A DNA stretch of 64,000 nucleotides from assembly GCF_002150685.1 (NCBI RefSeq), contig NZ_MSSW01000003.1, positions 1-64,000 of the forward strand. The letters are read 5' to 3'. The notes beneath the pieces were generated by a model, which was not told the origin of the DNA, made no database searches, and worked only from the letters and a program-made list of their open reading frames with translations. The translations under genes and the position numbers were made by a program. The stretch comes from Algoriphagus antarcticus. Its GTDB lineage: Bacteria > Bacteroidota > Bacteroidia > Cytophagales > Cyclobacteriaceae. Each line of letters starts with the position of its first letter. Within the stretch, counting starts at the first letter, position 1. Below are positions 36,350 through 45,698 of the stretch, in pieces.

Positions 36350-39300
36350 ATGATACATTTAAAGAGAATCATCATGGAAACTGGTTGCAATAGTCTTAAA
36401 ATAAAAAAAATGGGTTCATACACATTACTTCAATATTTTCAAGGGCAAGTCAAAACCAAAACATTTAAACCCAGTATAATTTATTCAACGGCTTCTAATT
36501 CTATATTTTTTCTATTGGTGATCAATCTTTTATCCTGTACCACAGAAGCTAATATAAAAACATCGGATGGTGTTGTTGATGCAGAGCCTGGCTCGATTCA
36601 GGTGCCGGAGGGATATACCGTTGAAGTGGTTGCCGGTGCTGACCTTGTGGATTACCCTATGTTTGGAACATTGGATGAAACTGGAAGGCTGTTTCTCTTT
36701 GAATCCACCGGCGATGTCTATTCTGAAACTGAAGATGCCATTAATAATCCCCAATTCAGGATCAATCTCTTGGAAGATCTAGACGGTGATGGTATCTATG
36801 ATAAAAGCACCATCTATGCAGACAAGGTAGGTTTTCCGCAGGGAGGTGTTTTTTACAAAGGGAGCTTGTATGCTACCTCTGCACCGGATTTGATCAAATT
36901 CACGGATACCAATGGTGATGGCGTGGCAGATCAGCGGGAAGTTTTGCTATCGGGCTGGACGCTGAATGTAAATGCCAACAGTCTAATTGGGCCGTTTATG
37001 GCGCCTGACGGCTGGTTGTATATGACGAGTGCCATTGAAGGGTTTGATGTCACTACTCAGGAAGGTCAACGGCTAAAAGGGGGGACCTCCCGCGTATGGC
37101 GAGTCCGCCCTGATGGCTCAGACTTGGAATGGGTTTCTGCCGGAGGAATGAACAATCCGGTGGAATTGACCTTTACAGAAGCATCGGAGCCTATCGGTAC
37201 CATGACTTATTTTACAGATCCAAAGGCCGGACAAAGAGATGCATTGATTTACTGGACAGAAGGTGGCGTATATCCCAAGCCTAATAGTAATATCGCTCGG
37301 GACAAACTTTCGCGAACCGGAGATTTATTGCCTGTCATCTCAAAATATTCCAGGGTATCACCGGCAGGAATTTCCAGGTATCGAAACACGGTATTGGGAG
37401 ATGATTTCAAGGATAATTTATTCAGTGCCCAATTCAATACGCATCGAATCATCCGACATAAACTTATTCGTGAAGGTGCTTCATTTCGAACCGAAGATGA
37501 ACCTTTCCTTTGGAAAGAGGATGAGGATTTTCATCCAACAGACGTATTGGAAGATGCTGACGGAAGCTTGCTGGTCGTAGAGACAGGGGGCTGGTTTATT
37601 AAGGGATGCCCACTTTCACAGGTTTCTAAACCAGAACTTAAGGGTGCTATTTACAGAATTCGGAAAAGTGGTGCAGAAAAGCCTTCTGATCCGTACGGTA
37701 ACGCTGTAAAATGGGCTAGCTTATCACCAGCCGATCTTGTAAAACTCTTGGAAGATCCGAGGCCTTTTGTAAAAGATCGGGCTGCACAGGGTTTGGTGGA
37801 TCAGGGGAATTTGGCGGTAAAGCCGCTGACGGATTTGCTAAGAAATTCTCCGTCTGTTGAGGACCGCACCAAAGCTGTTTTTACCTTATATAGAATTGGG
37901 ACTGACGATGCGCTGGCAGGTGTCCGTCAGGGATTGGATGACGAGGATCCGCAGGTAAAGATTGCGGCAGCCCGGTCAGCTGGCTTGGCAAAAGATGTGC
38001 TTGCCCTCGAAAGGCTGATAGCACTTACCCAAAAAGATGAACCTGCTGTGCAACGCCAAGCCGCTACAGCTCTGGGACAAATTGGTGATAAATCGGCGGT
38101 GTCTTCCTTGTTGGCTGCTTCTGAAAAAAATAGCGACCGATTTACAGAGCATGCCATCATCAATTCATTGATTCTCATCAATGACCCAACCCAAGTCGTG
38201 GAGGCATTGGATCATCAATCAGAAAAAGTGCAGGAGACTGCATTGATAGCACTCGATCAAATGCTTTCATATCAACTAAAAGCTAGTCAACTGACGCCTT
38301 TCTTGGAGGACAGTGAGCCTAAATTAATCAAAACGGCACTTTGGCTGGCTTCCCTTCATCCGGAGTGGTCGGGAGAGATGTCAGGATTCATAAGTAAAAG
38401 ATTTCGAGGCGCTCCGTTATCCGAAGATGAGAAAGCCATGTATGGGGATATTCTGGCGTCCTTTTGTGGGGATGCTATTATGCAGAAGTTTATGGCTGAT
38501 CAACTGAAAGGTGCACCTTCCGAGCGGAAAATTTTCCTTTTGGTAGTGATGTCTAAATGTAAAGTCGAAGAATTCCCAAACATTTGGGTCGATCAAATCG
38601 GTCAGCAGTTGGCCATGAGTGATCCTGCAGTTCAATCCAAAGCATTGCAATTGGTTCGTTTGAGGGAGATTTCATCCTTGTCCAAACCGCTTCAACAAAT
38701 GGCAGCCAATGATAAAATTGCGCCAAGTTTAAGATTGGAAGCCATGGGGGCGCTATTGATTTCGGAGCCCAAACTTACTGATCAGCAGTTTGAATTTATT
38801 TTTGCGCAGCTTCTATCTGATAAGGAACCGCCACTTCGACAGCAGGCAGCTAGTGTTTTGACCCAAGGTGAGCTTTCCGAAAAGCAACTTTTAAAAATAT
38901 CCATGGATTATTTACCTACGGCTGATGCGTTTATTCTACCACGCCTGTTACCGGTTTTCTACGGAAGCACCAATGGGCAGATAGGCAAAGCCTTGGCCAC
39001 CACCCTCACAAATTCTCCAAGCTTGGATAGCTTTAGCGAAGAAAACCTCAAAGTCGTTTTTGCAAACTATCCTTCCGAAGTTAATTCACCGGTTGAAGCG
39101 CTTATGACGAAACTGAGAAAATCACAGGAGCAGCGTCTCGAAAGGCTACAGGCTATAGAAAAGCAGATTCCAAAAGGCGACTTGGAGCGAGGTAGGACAC
39201 TGTATTTCGGCAAATCTATATGTTACAGTTGCCATACTTTAGGTGGCGAAGGCGGAAATCTTGGCCCTGATCTCACTTCCATTCAGCGAGACAGATCGGC

Positions 39301-39619
39301 ACACGATCTCTTGGAGGCTATCGTTTATCCAAGCGCTACTTTTGTGCGCGAGTATGAGACCTATCGAATCAAAACCAAGACAAATGAATATTTGGGCATT
39401 ATACAAGAAAATACCCCTGAAGCTATTGTACTGGCAACTTCACCACAAACCTCTGTCCGGATTCCCAAAATAGACATCTTATCCACCGAAGTATCGGATG
39501 TCTCCATGATGCCTCAAGGATTGAATCAATTGCTTACTGATCAAGAGATGGCCGATCTGATGGCTTTTCTTCTGGGGCAAGATCAGGATCCGGAGACTGA
39601 AAGTGCTATTTTGAGATAA
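36350..39619 (+). CDS. HEAT-repeat c-type cytochrome lipoprotein (PVC-type heme-binding CxxCH protein)
   Basis: This large (up to 1089 aa) secreted protein has a hydrophobic segment and lipobox (FFLLVINLLSC, Cys63). An N-terminal beta-propeller-like dehydrogenase domain (DUF7133-like; PEGYTVEVVAGADLVDYPM, DLDGDGIYDKSTIYAD) comes first. HEAT/PBS-lyase repeats occupy about residues 450-900, and a C-terminal cytochrome c domain has the heme motif CYSCH (Cys958, Cys961, His962) and GGNLGPDLTSI. The true start may be the later ATG at 36374 or 36410, since 62 residues before a lipobox is long. Homologues are common in Planctomycetes and Cytophagales sugar-oxidation loci, and the following TIM-barrel isomerase gene supports a role in periplasmic sugar oxidation. 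Substrate and electron acceptor are unknown. Confidence 0.85.
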   Translation: MIHLKRIIMETGCNSLKIKKMGSYTLLQYFQGQVKTKTFKPSIIYSTASNSIFFLLVINLLSCTTEANIKTSDGVVDAEPGSIQVPEGYTVEVVAGADLVDYPMFGTLDETGRLFLFESTGDVYSETEDAINNPQFRINLLEDLDGDGIYDKSTIYADKVGFPQGGVFYKGSLYATSAPDLIKFTDTNGDGVADQREVLLSGWTLNVNANSLIGPFMAPDGWLYMTSAIEGFDVTTQEGQRLKGGTSRVWRVRPDGSDLEWVSAGGMNNPVELTFTEASEPIGTMTYFTDPKAGQRDALIYWTEGGVYPKPNSNIARDKLSRTGDLLPVISKYSRVSPAGISRYRNTVLGDDFKDNLFSAQFNTHRIIRHKLIREGASFRTEDEPFLWKEDEDFHPTDVLEDADGSLLVVETGGWFIKGCPLSQVSKPELKGAIYRIRKSGAEKPSDPYGNAVKWASLSPADLVKLLEDPRPFVKDRAAQGLVDQGNLAVKPLTDLLRNSPSVEDRTKAVFTLYRIGTDDALAGVRQGLDDEDPQVKIAAARSAGLAKDVLALERLIALTQKDEPAVQRQAATALGQIGDKSAVSSLLAASEKNSDRFTEHAIINSLILINDPTQVVEALDHQSEKVQETALIALDQMLSYQLKASQLTPFLEDSEPKLIKTALWLASLHPEWSGEMSGFISKRFRGAPLSEDEKAMYGDILASFCGDAIMQKFMADQLKGAPSERKIFLLVVMSKCKVEEFPNIWVDQIGQQLAMSDPAVQSKALQLVRLREISSLSKPLQQMAANDKIAPSLRLEAMGALLISEPKLTDQQFEFIFAQLLSDKEPPLRQQAASVLTQGELSEKQLLKISMDYLPTADAFILPRLLPVFYGSTNGQIGKALATTLTNSPSLDSFSEENLKVVFANYPSEVNSPVEALMTKLRKSQEQRLERLQAIEKQIPKGDLERGRTLYFGKSICYSCHTLGGEGGNLGPDLTSIQRDRSAHDLLEAIVYPSATFVREYETYRIKTKTNEYLGIIQENTPEAIVLATSPQTSVRIPKIDILSTEVSDVSMMPQGLNQLLTDQEMADLMAFLLGQDQDPETESAILR

Positions 39620-39742
39620 GATTTCGATTGAATCAAAATAAGACAACATCTACAAAATCAGGTTAACGAACCTAAAAATCAGAGCCGACAGGAGTAGGCT
39701 TATTCTTTCAATTGGAAATAACACCTTAAAAAATAACAGCTT

Positions 39743-40666
39743 ATGGAAAGACGAACCTTTTTTAAGAATGGAATGCTAACCGGAGCGGCACTGATATCTG
39801 GAGCTACTTTGGCTGACTCTTTCGCTGAATCAGCGTCACCTAAGTTGGCAGAGAAGTTTAATATGAAATTCTCTCCTGAGTTTGGGATATTTTCAGAGCT
39901 CTCCGGAAAAGATCCCATAGATCAAATAAAATGGGGCTACGATCAGGGTTTTAGAGCTTGGGAAAGTACAGGTTTGAGGAGCCGACCGGTGGAAGAGCAG
40001 GAGCGCATCAGTGCAATTATTCAGCAGAAAGGAATGGAGTTTGGTCAATTTGTAGGAACGATGACTTTTAAGGACGTCACTTTTGCCGGTAGAGATGCCG
40101 ATCAGCGAGAAAAAGTATTGAGCGATGTGCGATCCTCAGTTGAAGTTGCCAAGCGGATGAATACCAAATTCATCCACAATGTCTTAGGTTGCACAGATAT
40201 AAGATTGCCTTGGGATTTTCAAATGGCCAATGCCATCGAACTTCTAAAACGAATAGCGGAAATCTACGAGCCGCATGGTATCGTTATGGTCATGGAATCC
40301 ATGAACCATCGAAGAGATCACCCTGAAATGTTTCTCCACACCATTCCCCAAGCTTATGCCCTGGCCAAAGCAGTTGGAAGTCCCAGCGTAAAGGTCTTGT
40401 ATGATTTTTATCACGTTCAGATTCAGGAAGGGAACCTACTGCCAACCTTAGATTATGCCTGGGATGAAATTGCCTATATACAGGTGGGCGATACTCCGGG
40501 ACGTGCGGAACCTACCTCCGGAGAAATCAACTATCCTAATGTCCTCCAACATCTTCACGACAAAGGCTACAGGGGATTTGTAGGCTTGGAACATGGGATA
40601 AGCAAACCGGGAAAAGAAGGTACGCTGGCTGCGTTGAATGCTTACAGAGCCATAGATCCAAAATAA
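39743..40666 (+). CDS. Tat-exported hydroxypyruvate isomerase-like TIM-barrel protein
   Basis: The 307-aa protein starts with a twin-arginine signal (ERRTFFKNGMLTGAALISGA). A xylose-isomerase-like TIM barrel of the hydroxypyruvate isomerase (Hyi) type follows. Metal-binding candidates are the Glu in VMESMNHR, the Asp/His in YDFYHVQ, and the Glu/His in GLEHGIS near the end. Export is unusual for a classical isomerase but common for Bacteroidota and Planctomycetes homologues that act with periplasmic sugar oxidoreductases. It is 123 bp downstream of the HEAT/cytochrome gene and probably in the same operon. A terminator-like hairpin follows at 40796. Confidence 0.85.
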   Translation: MERRTFFKNGMLTGAALISGATLADSFAESASPKLAEKFNMKFSPEFGIFSELSGKDPIDQIKWGYDQGFRAWESTGLRSRPVEEQERISAIIQQKGMEFGQFVGTMTFKDVTFAGRDADQREKVLSDVRSSVEVAKRMNTKFIHNVLGCTDIRLPWDFQMANAIELLKRIAEIYEPHGIVMVMESMNHRRDHPEMFLHTIPQAYALAKAVGSPSVKVLYDFYHVQIQEGNLLPTLDYAWDEIAYIQVGDTPGRAEPTSGEINYPNVLQHLHDKGYRGFVGLEHGISKPGKEGTLAALNAYRAIDPK

Positions 40667-40795
40667 TAACTGAAGATTTTGTTTTGCTTCAAAGTAGAAA
40701 CCTTTGAGATAAGCTACTTTTTTTCTTTAGGTGGGGTCATTTTGCATTAAAGCGCCTCTATATGTTAGCTTGTATTGGGTTTTAAATGTGAAAAG

Positions 40796-40827
40796 AGTCA
40801 TTCTTATATAGTAAGAATGACTTTTTC
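40796..40827 (+). terminator. Strong hairpin with T-rich tail, 19 nt before the mannanase start
   Basis: A perfect 11-bp stem (AGTCATTCTTA / TAAGAATGACT) with a 5-nt loop is followed by TTTTCTT. It can end transcripts from the upstream operon. Because it lies within the leader of the next gene, it may also act as an attenuator. Confidence 0.75.
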
Positions 40828-40845
40828 TTAATCTGGAAATTTCTC

Positions 40846-41928
40846 ATGCATCAATTTAGGATTGTTTTAGTATCAGTATTTTTATTTCTAGCCTGCTCCA
40901 TAGATGAAGGAGATTCTATATTCGATCCAATGGATCCCGAAAAGTCAAGCTGGAGTATTAGCGTGTCAAATGGCAACTTGGTTGATTCCGAGGGTAAATT
41001 GTTCATTCCCTACGGTTTCAATAGTGTTCATGTCTGGTTGGACGAGGCTCAATCAATAAATGCATTAAAGAACGAAATGCCAAAATCTGGGGCAAACACG
41101 GTAAGAATAGTTGCCTCGGGATCTTCCTGGACTTGGAATCAACAATCAAACACAGCGTCTAAACGAAGGAAACTGATTGAAGCGGCAATAGAAGGCAAAA
41201 TGGTTCCGATGCTGGAATTTCACGATGGTACCTGTATGGAGCTATGCGATTTGCCTGCGAAGGATGGTAAAATGGGTTTGAAGCAGATCGTAGACGAATG
41301 GCTAGAACCTGCAAATCTCCAACTGTTAAAAGACTATGAAGGTCAGCTGATGGTAAATATTGCCAATGAATGGGGTCCCGAAGACCGCGGCTTTTTAGAT
41401 TGCTATAAAGATGCCATCTCCAGATTGAGATCGGCAGGCGTCAAAAATGTATTGGTCATCGATGCAGGTAGATGTGGGCAAAGCGCAAATACTTTATTGG
41501 AGTTTGGCGATCAACTATTCGATCATGACCCACTAAAAAACTTGGTGTTGTCCATTCATATGTATGGATTTTGGACTACCGAGGATAAAACTTTTTCCGA
41601 ATGGACCCCTCCGTTTGATATCGAAACATTCATACCTAGGTTGGCAAACTTGAAAGCTCCCGTGATCGTTGGGGAATTTGGATGGGAAGGTGAGGGGTCG
41701 TCTATTAATTATGATCCAAAGAAAGCACTTCAGATTTTTCACGATAACCAGATTGGGTGGCTTTTTTGGGCTTGGTATGACGGTAAGGATAAGCCTTTTT
41801 TCAACGCTACCAAAGATGAGTCCTACCGATTCAACAAGGATTCAGACCTGACAGACGCAGGTCGATTTATCATCCATGATCCCAAACTGGGAATGAAAGT
41901 AATAGCCAAGAAACCATCGAATATGTAA
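40846..41928 (+). CDS. GH5-family endo-beta-mannanase/cellulase-like lipoprotein
   Basis: This is a surface or periplasmic glycoside hydrolase. The 360-aa protein has a lipoprotein signal (MHQFRIVLVSVFLFLAC, Cys17) and one GH5 barrel. LVDSEGKLFIPYGFNSVHVW is the usual N-terminal motif, Glu175 in VNIANEWG is the acid/base and Glu277 in VIVGEFGW is the nucleophile. Several features (MVPMLEFHDGT and HMYGFW) resemble subfamily GH5_8 mannanases, so beta-mannan is the best guess for the substrate. Two cysteines (Cys130 and Cys134) may form a disulfide. It is convergent with the beta-helix gene, with only 5 bp between the stop codons. Confidence 0.87.
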   Translation: MHQFRIVLVSVFLFLACSIDEGDSIFDPMDPEKSSWSISVSNGNLVDSEGKLFIPYGFNSVHVWLDEAQSINALKNEMPKSGANTVRIVASGSSWTWNQQSNTASKRRKLIEAAIEGKMVPMLEFHDGTCMELCDLPAKDGKMGLKQIVDEWLEPANLQLLKDYEGQLMVNIANEWGPEDRGFLDCYKDAISRLRSAGVKNVLVIDAGRCGQSANTLLEFGDQLFDHDPLKNLVLSIHMYGFWTTEDKTFSEWTPPFDIETFIPRLANLKAPVIVGEFGWEGEGSSINYDPKKALQIFHDNQIGWLFWAWYDGKDKPFFNATKDESYRFNKDSDLTDAGRFIIHDPKLGMKVIAKKPSNM

Positions 41929-41933
41929 TCGAT

Positions 41934-43313
41934 TCAATCAAAAGAGTAGCCTGCCATTGGTTTTTGCCGAAGAATGGCTGGAAGATTTTCCTGGACCACT
42001 CGAAAGTCGTTTTGGTTAAAATCCTTGAAGATCGAAGTACTCACTAACGTAGATTCTACCGGGAAAAGCGGGCCGTAGTCAGAGGTTTCATTCACTAGAG
42101 TAGTTTTGCCTACCCAGTTATTTTCAAGAGTGAGATTGGTTTTTCGCAGATTTTCTTCTGAGTTTTCAAACGGTAAGGCCAAGTCAAATCCATAGTTTTC
42201 GATGCTTATGTTGTCTTTAACTAGCACGTTTTCAAAGTTTGGAGAGCGTAAATCTATCCCGCCTGTAGGAGCAGACCAGTGATCTTTACTGCCATTTCGG
42301 ACGATGGTATTATTGCTGATCTCAATGTTTTGTCGCATCAGATTGGTGCCCCAAATACCGAAGTAAATTCCTGAGCCTCGATTATCGTAGATCAAATTGT
42401 TGTGAAACTTTACTGCATCCACGACTGAGTTTTCGCCTTCTACAGATATCACAAAGCCCCATTCGTTATTGTAGGCTATATTATCATACAATTCGATGTT
42501 GCTCAAGTGGCCAAACCATGCATCCACGTAGTAGGCCTGACGCTTGACATCGTGAACGACATTGCGGTAAACCTTTCCGTTTTTGCTAACTTCTTTTATA
42601 TCAATTCCTTCCTTATCGCAGTGATGAACTTTGTTGTGATGAATTTTAAAATTTGTGGCTCCGGCAACCGTGAGCGCCTCATGTGGAGCTTCGCTGCCGA
42701 GCTTTCTTCCTGGGGTTGCCATCTCCTGACGATTGGCCCGGGTGATTTCGCTTTCATAGACCTTGGATTGATCTGAGTACCAAAGTGCTATTCCCGAACC
42801 ATACGTATTGTCAACTTTGCATCTGCTTATATCTATGAAGGATGTCTCGGCTCCGCGAACAATAATGCCTTGGGAGCGGCTGTTGATGACTTTTATGCCG
42901 TTGAGGCGTAAGTACCTTGCTCCCTGAATCAAGACCACCGCATGATGATCAGAGCTGAGTTGGGCTCCTTTTTCGTCATAGAGATAGTTTTCTCCATTTA
43001 AGACGACCTCATGATTTTGGTAATTGCTGATGGTGATCCAAGCAGTGGGCTGACCTTTTACTTGGATTTTGAGACCTTGATCAATAGCATATTGGCCACC
43101 CAATAGAAATAGTGTGTCACCTGGGGTGATTTTATCCAATCCTTTTTCGAGGATGCCAAAAGGATCGGAGATTGTTCCGTTTCCTTCTGACTTACCCGAA
43201 GAACTGACGAATAGATTTTGAGCTTGACTAATCTCTGCTAGAAGGATAAAAAGAATGATCAACCCCCAATTTGATCTTGGGGTTGATAAGGGTTTTTTCA
43301 GGATATCATACAT
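41934..43313 (-). CDS. Secreted right-handed parallel beta-helix protein
   Basis: The 459-aa protein has a signal segment (SNWGLIILFILLAEISQAQ). A DUF1565-like opening (NLFVSSSGKSEGNGTISDPFG, GDTLFLLGGQY) follows, then many short NosD/PbH1-type rungs such as YLRLNGIKVINSRSQGIIVRG and IEISNNTIVRNG. This is the fold of polysaccharide lyases and some surface glycosidases. No lyase family catalytic motif is clear to me, so a specific lyase call would be a guess. Its position beside a mannanase-like gene and glycan uptake genes supports a role in polysaccharide breakdown. Confidence 0.8.
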   Translation of the reverse strand: MYDILKKPLSTPRSNWGLIILFILLAEISQAQNLFVSSSGKSEGNGTISDPFGILEKGLDKITPGDTLFLLGGQYAIDQGLKIQVKGQPTAWITISNYQNHEVVLNGENYLYDEKGAQLSSDHHAVVLIQGARYLRLNGIKVINSRSQGIIVRGAETSFIDISRCKVDNTYGSGIALWYSDQSKVYESEITRANRQEMATPGRKLGSEAPHEALTVAGATNFKIHHNKVHHCDKEGIDIKEVSKNGKVYRNVVHDVKRQAYYVDAWFGHLSNIELYDNIAYNNEWGFVISVEGENSVVDAVKFHNNLIYDNRGSGIYFGIWGTNLMRQNIEISNNTIVRNGSKDHWSAPTGGIDLRSPNFENVLVKDNISIENYGFDLALPFENSEENLRKTNLTLENNWVGKTTLVNETSDYGPLFPVESTLVSTSIFKDFNQNDFRVVQENLPAILRQKPMAGYSFD

Positions 43314-43688
43314 TATTGCAGGTTTTGAGGGATTAGATTTCCTTTGGTGAGGGTTTGGAAAGCAGCAACAACCCCAAGGCCCGCGTTCGAAAATGTATTT
43401 TCTTCGAATTTGGACGAGTAGATTACAGATCCTAAATTGGTTTCTTATCCTCCAATTTTGGGTTTATTAGTGAATCTTACACCCAATGAAACCGAGTAAT
43501 CATCAATAGGTAATTGAGGTCTGAAATACTTAATTTGGTTACTGTCAACATTCCTTACTTCAAAATTTAATTAGTTTTAATAATTGCCCTATTTCTTTCT
43601 AGAAGGCAGATGCTATAAAAGATTTATTTGGCACATCCCCATAGTTAGCGGAACGATAAATCTACATTTTGGCCAGCCTCGCCATGGC

Positions 43689-43760
43689 CAGTCTTCGGTC
43701 TTCGGTCCCATTAGTCAAGACAATGTGGCTACTGGTTTAATTCTGACTAACGGCACCCCG
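43689..43760 (-). repeat. Inverted relative of the 14340-14829 repeat
   Basis: On the minus strand it reads 'ccagtagcc', an 18-nt gap containing 'gactaat', then 'ggaccgaagaccgaagac'. Copies 2 and 3 at 14.5-14.8 kb have the same two blocks with a 19-nt gap. The matching order and spacing argue against chance. Confidence 0.65.
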
Positions 43761-43818
43761 TTAGCTTAAAAAGTCAACTTTATCAAAGCAGAGGGATTTG
43801 CGAATAATCATATAAGTT
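43758..43818 (+). repeat. Dispersed intergenic repeat (R2), copy 2
   Basis: This matches 22568-22627 ('ccgttagct', 'aagtcaacttt', 'gaataatca.ataa') in the same orientation. It ends 7 nt before the ATG at 43826, so it forms the leader of that gene. Confidence 0.6.
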
Positions 43819-43825
43819 TTACAAA

Positions 43826-45355
43826 ATGGATTCAAGCTATTTAGCGCTAGCCAAAAGACTTTTCTGCTTACTCATATTGGCTGGACTGTCATTTCATTGC
43901 CAGAGTCCTATGAGTACTGAGCCATTGCTGAGTCAGGATGAGCAACTCCTACATGCACGACGCCTTGCGGAACTCAAATGTGGGTCTTGCCATCTATTTC
44001 CTGAACCAAATCTGCTTGACAAAAAGACTTGGTCATCTTCAGTACTTCCTGCAATGAAATCTTTCGTGCTTAACTCAGAAGTACAGAAGGGTTTTTTTGA
44101 AAAAATTTTAAGTAAAAATACGCTGCCCAAGTCAGAACTCGAATATCAGCAGATTGTAGAATATTATAGTCATGAAGCACCCGAAATGCTACCAAAGATG
44201 GCAGTTGATTTACCAATTTCCGGTATTCCGGGTTTTCAGTTGATCGAGCCTGATTTCCGGATCAATAGATCCACCTTGACCACATTTGTCCAATGGGATT
44301 CTATTTCAGGTCATTTGTGGGTTGGTGACCGTCTCAATCAGATTTTTGAGCTTGATCCAAATGACTTTTCGATTCTAAGCAAAATCGAAACTTCGAGTAC
44401 GCCAGTCCAGGTGCAGCCATTGTCTCTTACAAATCTGGAAATATTGACGATGGGGAAAATGGATCCAGCAGATCTATATCAAGGTCAACTGCTCAATTAT
44501 TCGAAAGAGTCAAAATCATTCGAGGTGATCATTGACAGCCTAAACAGACCGGTGAATATGATCCGCCTGCCGGCTTCAATTTCGGAAAAAGATATAGCTA
44601 ACAAATTCATCATTTCTAGTTTTGGAAATTCCATGGGGAGTTTGGATATTTTTTCCAATGCCAAGAAAACGACTCTGAGAAGTGCACCAGGAGCCAGAAG
44701 AGCCATTGCTGTGGACTGGGACAATGACGGTTTGATGGATGTGATAGCAGGTTTCGGACAAGCTTTAGAAGGAGTTTTTTGGTTTAAGAATTTTGGTGAT
44801 GGAAAATTTGAGACTATACCATTGTTAGAGTTTCATCCACTTTATAGATTGAGCGATCTAAGCGTCCAAGATATCAATCAAGATGGTTTTGAGGATCTTA
44901 TCGTATCAAACGGGGACAATGCGGATCTTTCTCCAATACTTAAACCATACCATGGCATTCGAATTTACTATGGGGATGGAAGTAGAGAGTTAACTGAAGG
45001 TTGGTTTTATCCTATGCCCGGAGCGATGTCAATTATTAGTGCCGATTTTGATCAAGACGGATTTATAGAGATAGCTGCGGTATCTTATTTCCCGGACTTC
45101 AGCCAAGAGGAAAGATTGGATTGGCTTTATTTTGATAAGGTGGAGGATTCAAAACCTGAAGTTTTCCAGTTGCCACAATCGATCAGAGGCAATTGGTTGA
45201 CACTTTCCCATGGGGATTTTGACCGAGACGGTGACTTGGATATTTTCACTTCTTCATTTGTATTTCAGAGTGGGACGCCTGATCCAAATACAGATTACGA
45301 ATATTCCATTCCGTGGCAACCTTTCTTTATCCTCGAAAACAAGCTGAATTATTGA
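43826..45355 (+). CDS. c-type heme and FG-GAP repeat lipoprotein
   Basis: The 509-aa secreted lipoprotein (signal to FHC, lipid Cys25) has a heme c motif CGSCH (Cys52, Cys55, His56) in a short N-terminal cytochrome-like segment. A seven-bladed FG-GAP/VCBS propeller follows, with calcium loops such as DWDNDGLMD, DINQDGFED, DFDQDGFIE and DFDRDGDLD. Such proteins are frequent in Cytophagales next to SusCD or sugar-oxidation genes, but their reactions are not established. Its start is directly preceded by an R2 repeat. The long gap to the sigma factor gene suggests a separate transcript. Confidence 0.85.
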   Translation: MDSSYLALAKRLFCLLILAGLSFHCQSPMSTEPLLSQDEQLLHARRLAELKCGSCHLFPEPNLLDKKTWSSSVLPAMKSFVLNSEVQKGFFEKILSKNTLPKSELEYQQIVEYYSHEAPEMLPKMAVDLPISGIPGFQLIEPDFRINRSTLTTFVQWDSISGHLWVGDRLNQIFELDPNDFSILSKIETSSTPVQVQPLSLTNLEILTMGKMDPADLYQGQLLNYSKESKSFEVIIDSLNRPVNMIRLPASISEKDIANKFIISSFGNSMGSLDIFSNAKKTTLRSAPGARRAIAVDWDNDGLMDVIAGFGQALEGVFWFKNFGDGKFETIPLLEFHPLYRLSDLSVQDINQDGFEDLIVSNGDNADLSPILKPYHGIRIYYGDGSRELTEGWFYPMPGAMSIISADFDQDGFIEIAAVSYFPDFSQEERLDWLYFDKVEDSKPEVFQLPQSIRGNWLTLSHGDFDRDGDLDIFTSSFVFQSGTPDPNTDYEYSIPWQPFFILENKLNY

Positions 45356-45698
45356 ATCTCGGATATTCAACGGGCAATCAGAGCATCTTTTTTCGCTTGA
45401 TATTGAAAATCAAATTGGTTTCCCAAATCTTCAAAATCATCTATTTGGCTCCATCACGATTTTGATTTTTTTAGTTTCTTGAATTTTCTTCCACGTCAGT
45501 CCCACAGAAGATTAATGCAAAAACAATAGATCATGGAGTTAATTTTACCGATTGGATAAATCGAAGTTTCTAATTTGCTTGATCCGGGCTACTATGTGGA
45601 TTTTTTGATGGATAAATGAAAATTTTAAAATATTATGGGGTCGCCAGTCAAAATTTTCTCTCAGTATAATAAGTGTCACAGGTTAGGATAAAAATTTG
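45356..45698. other. Intergenic region upstream of the sigma factor gene
   Basis: A 343-bp AT-rich gap that should hold the promoter of the sigma/anti-sigma/SusCD operon. No exact TAnnTTTG element with a TTG partner was found by eye, and no repeat is present. Confidence 0.4.

Larger units (their letters stand above)
43314..43825. other. Intergenic region with dispersed repeats
   Basis: This 512-bp gap between divergent genes contains an inverted relative of the 14.3-kb repeat (43689-43760) and an R2 repeat copy (43758-43818) abutting the next start codon. The 61-codon frame at 43584 overlaps the repeats and is not called. Confidence 0.6.

Noticed and set aside
43584..43769. 61-aa frame upstream of the cytochrome/FG-GAP gene
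   Set aside because: Overlaps the R1 and R2 repeats and has no conserved features.
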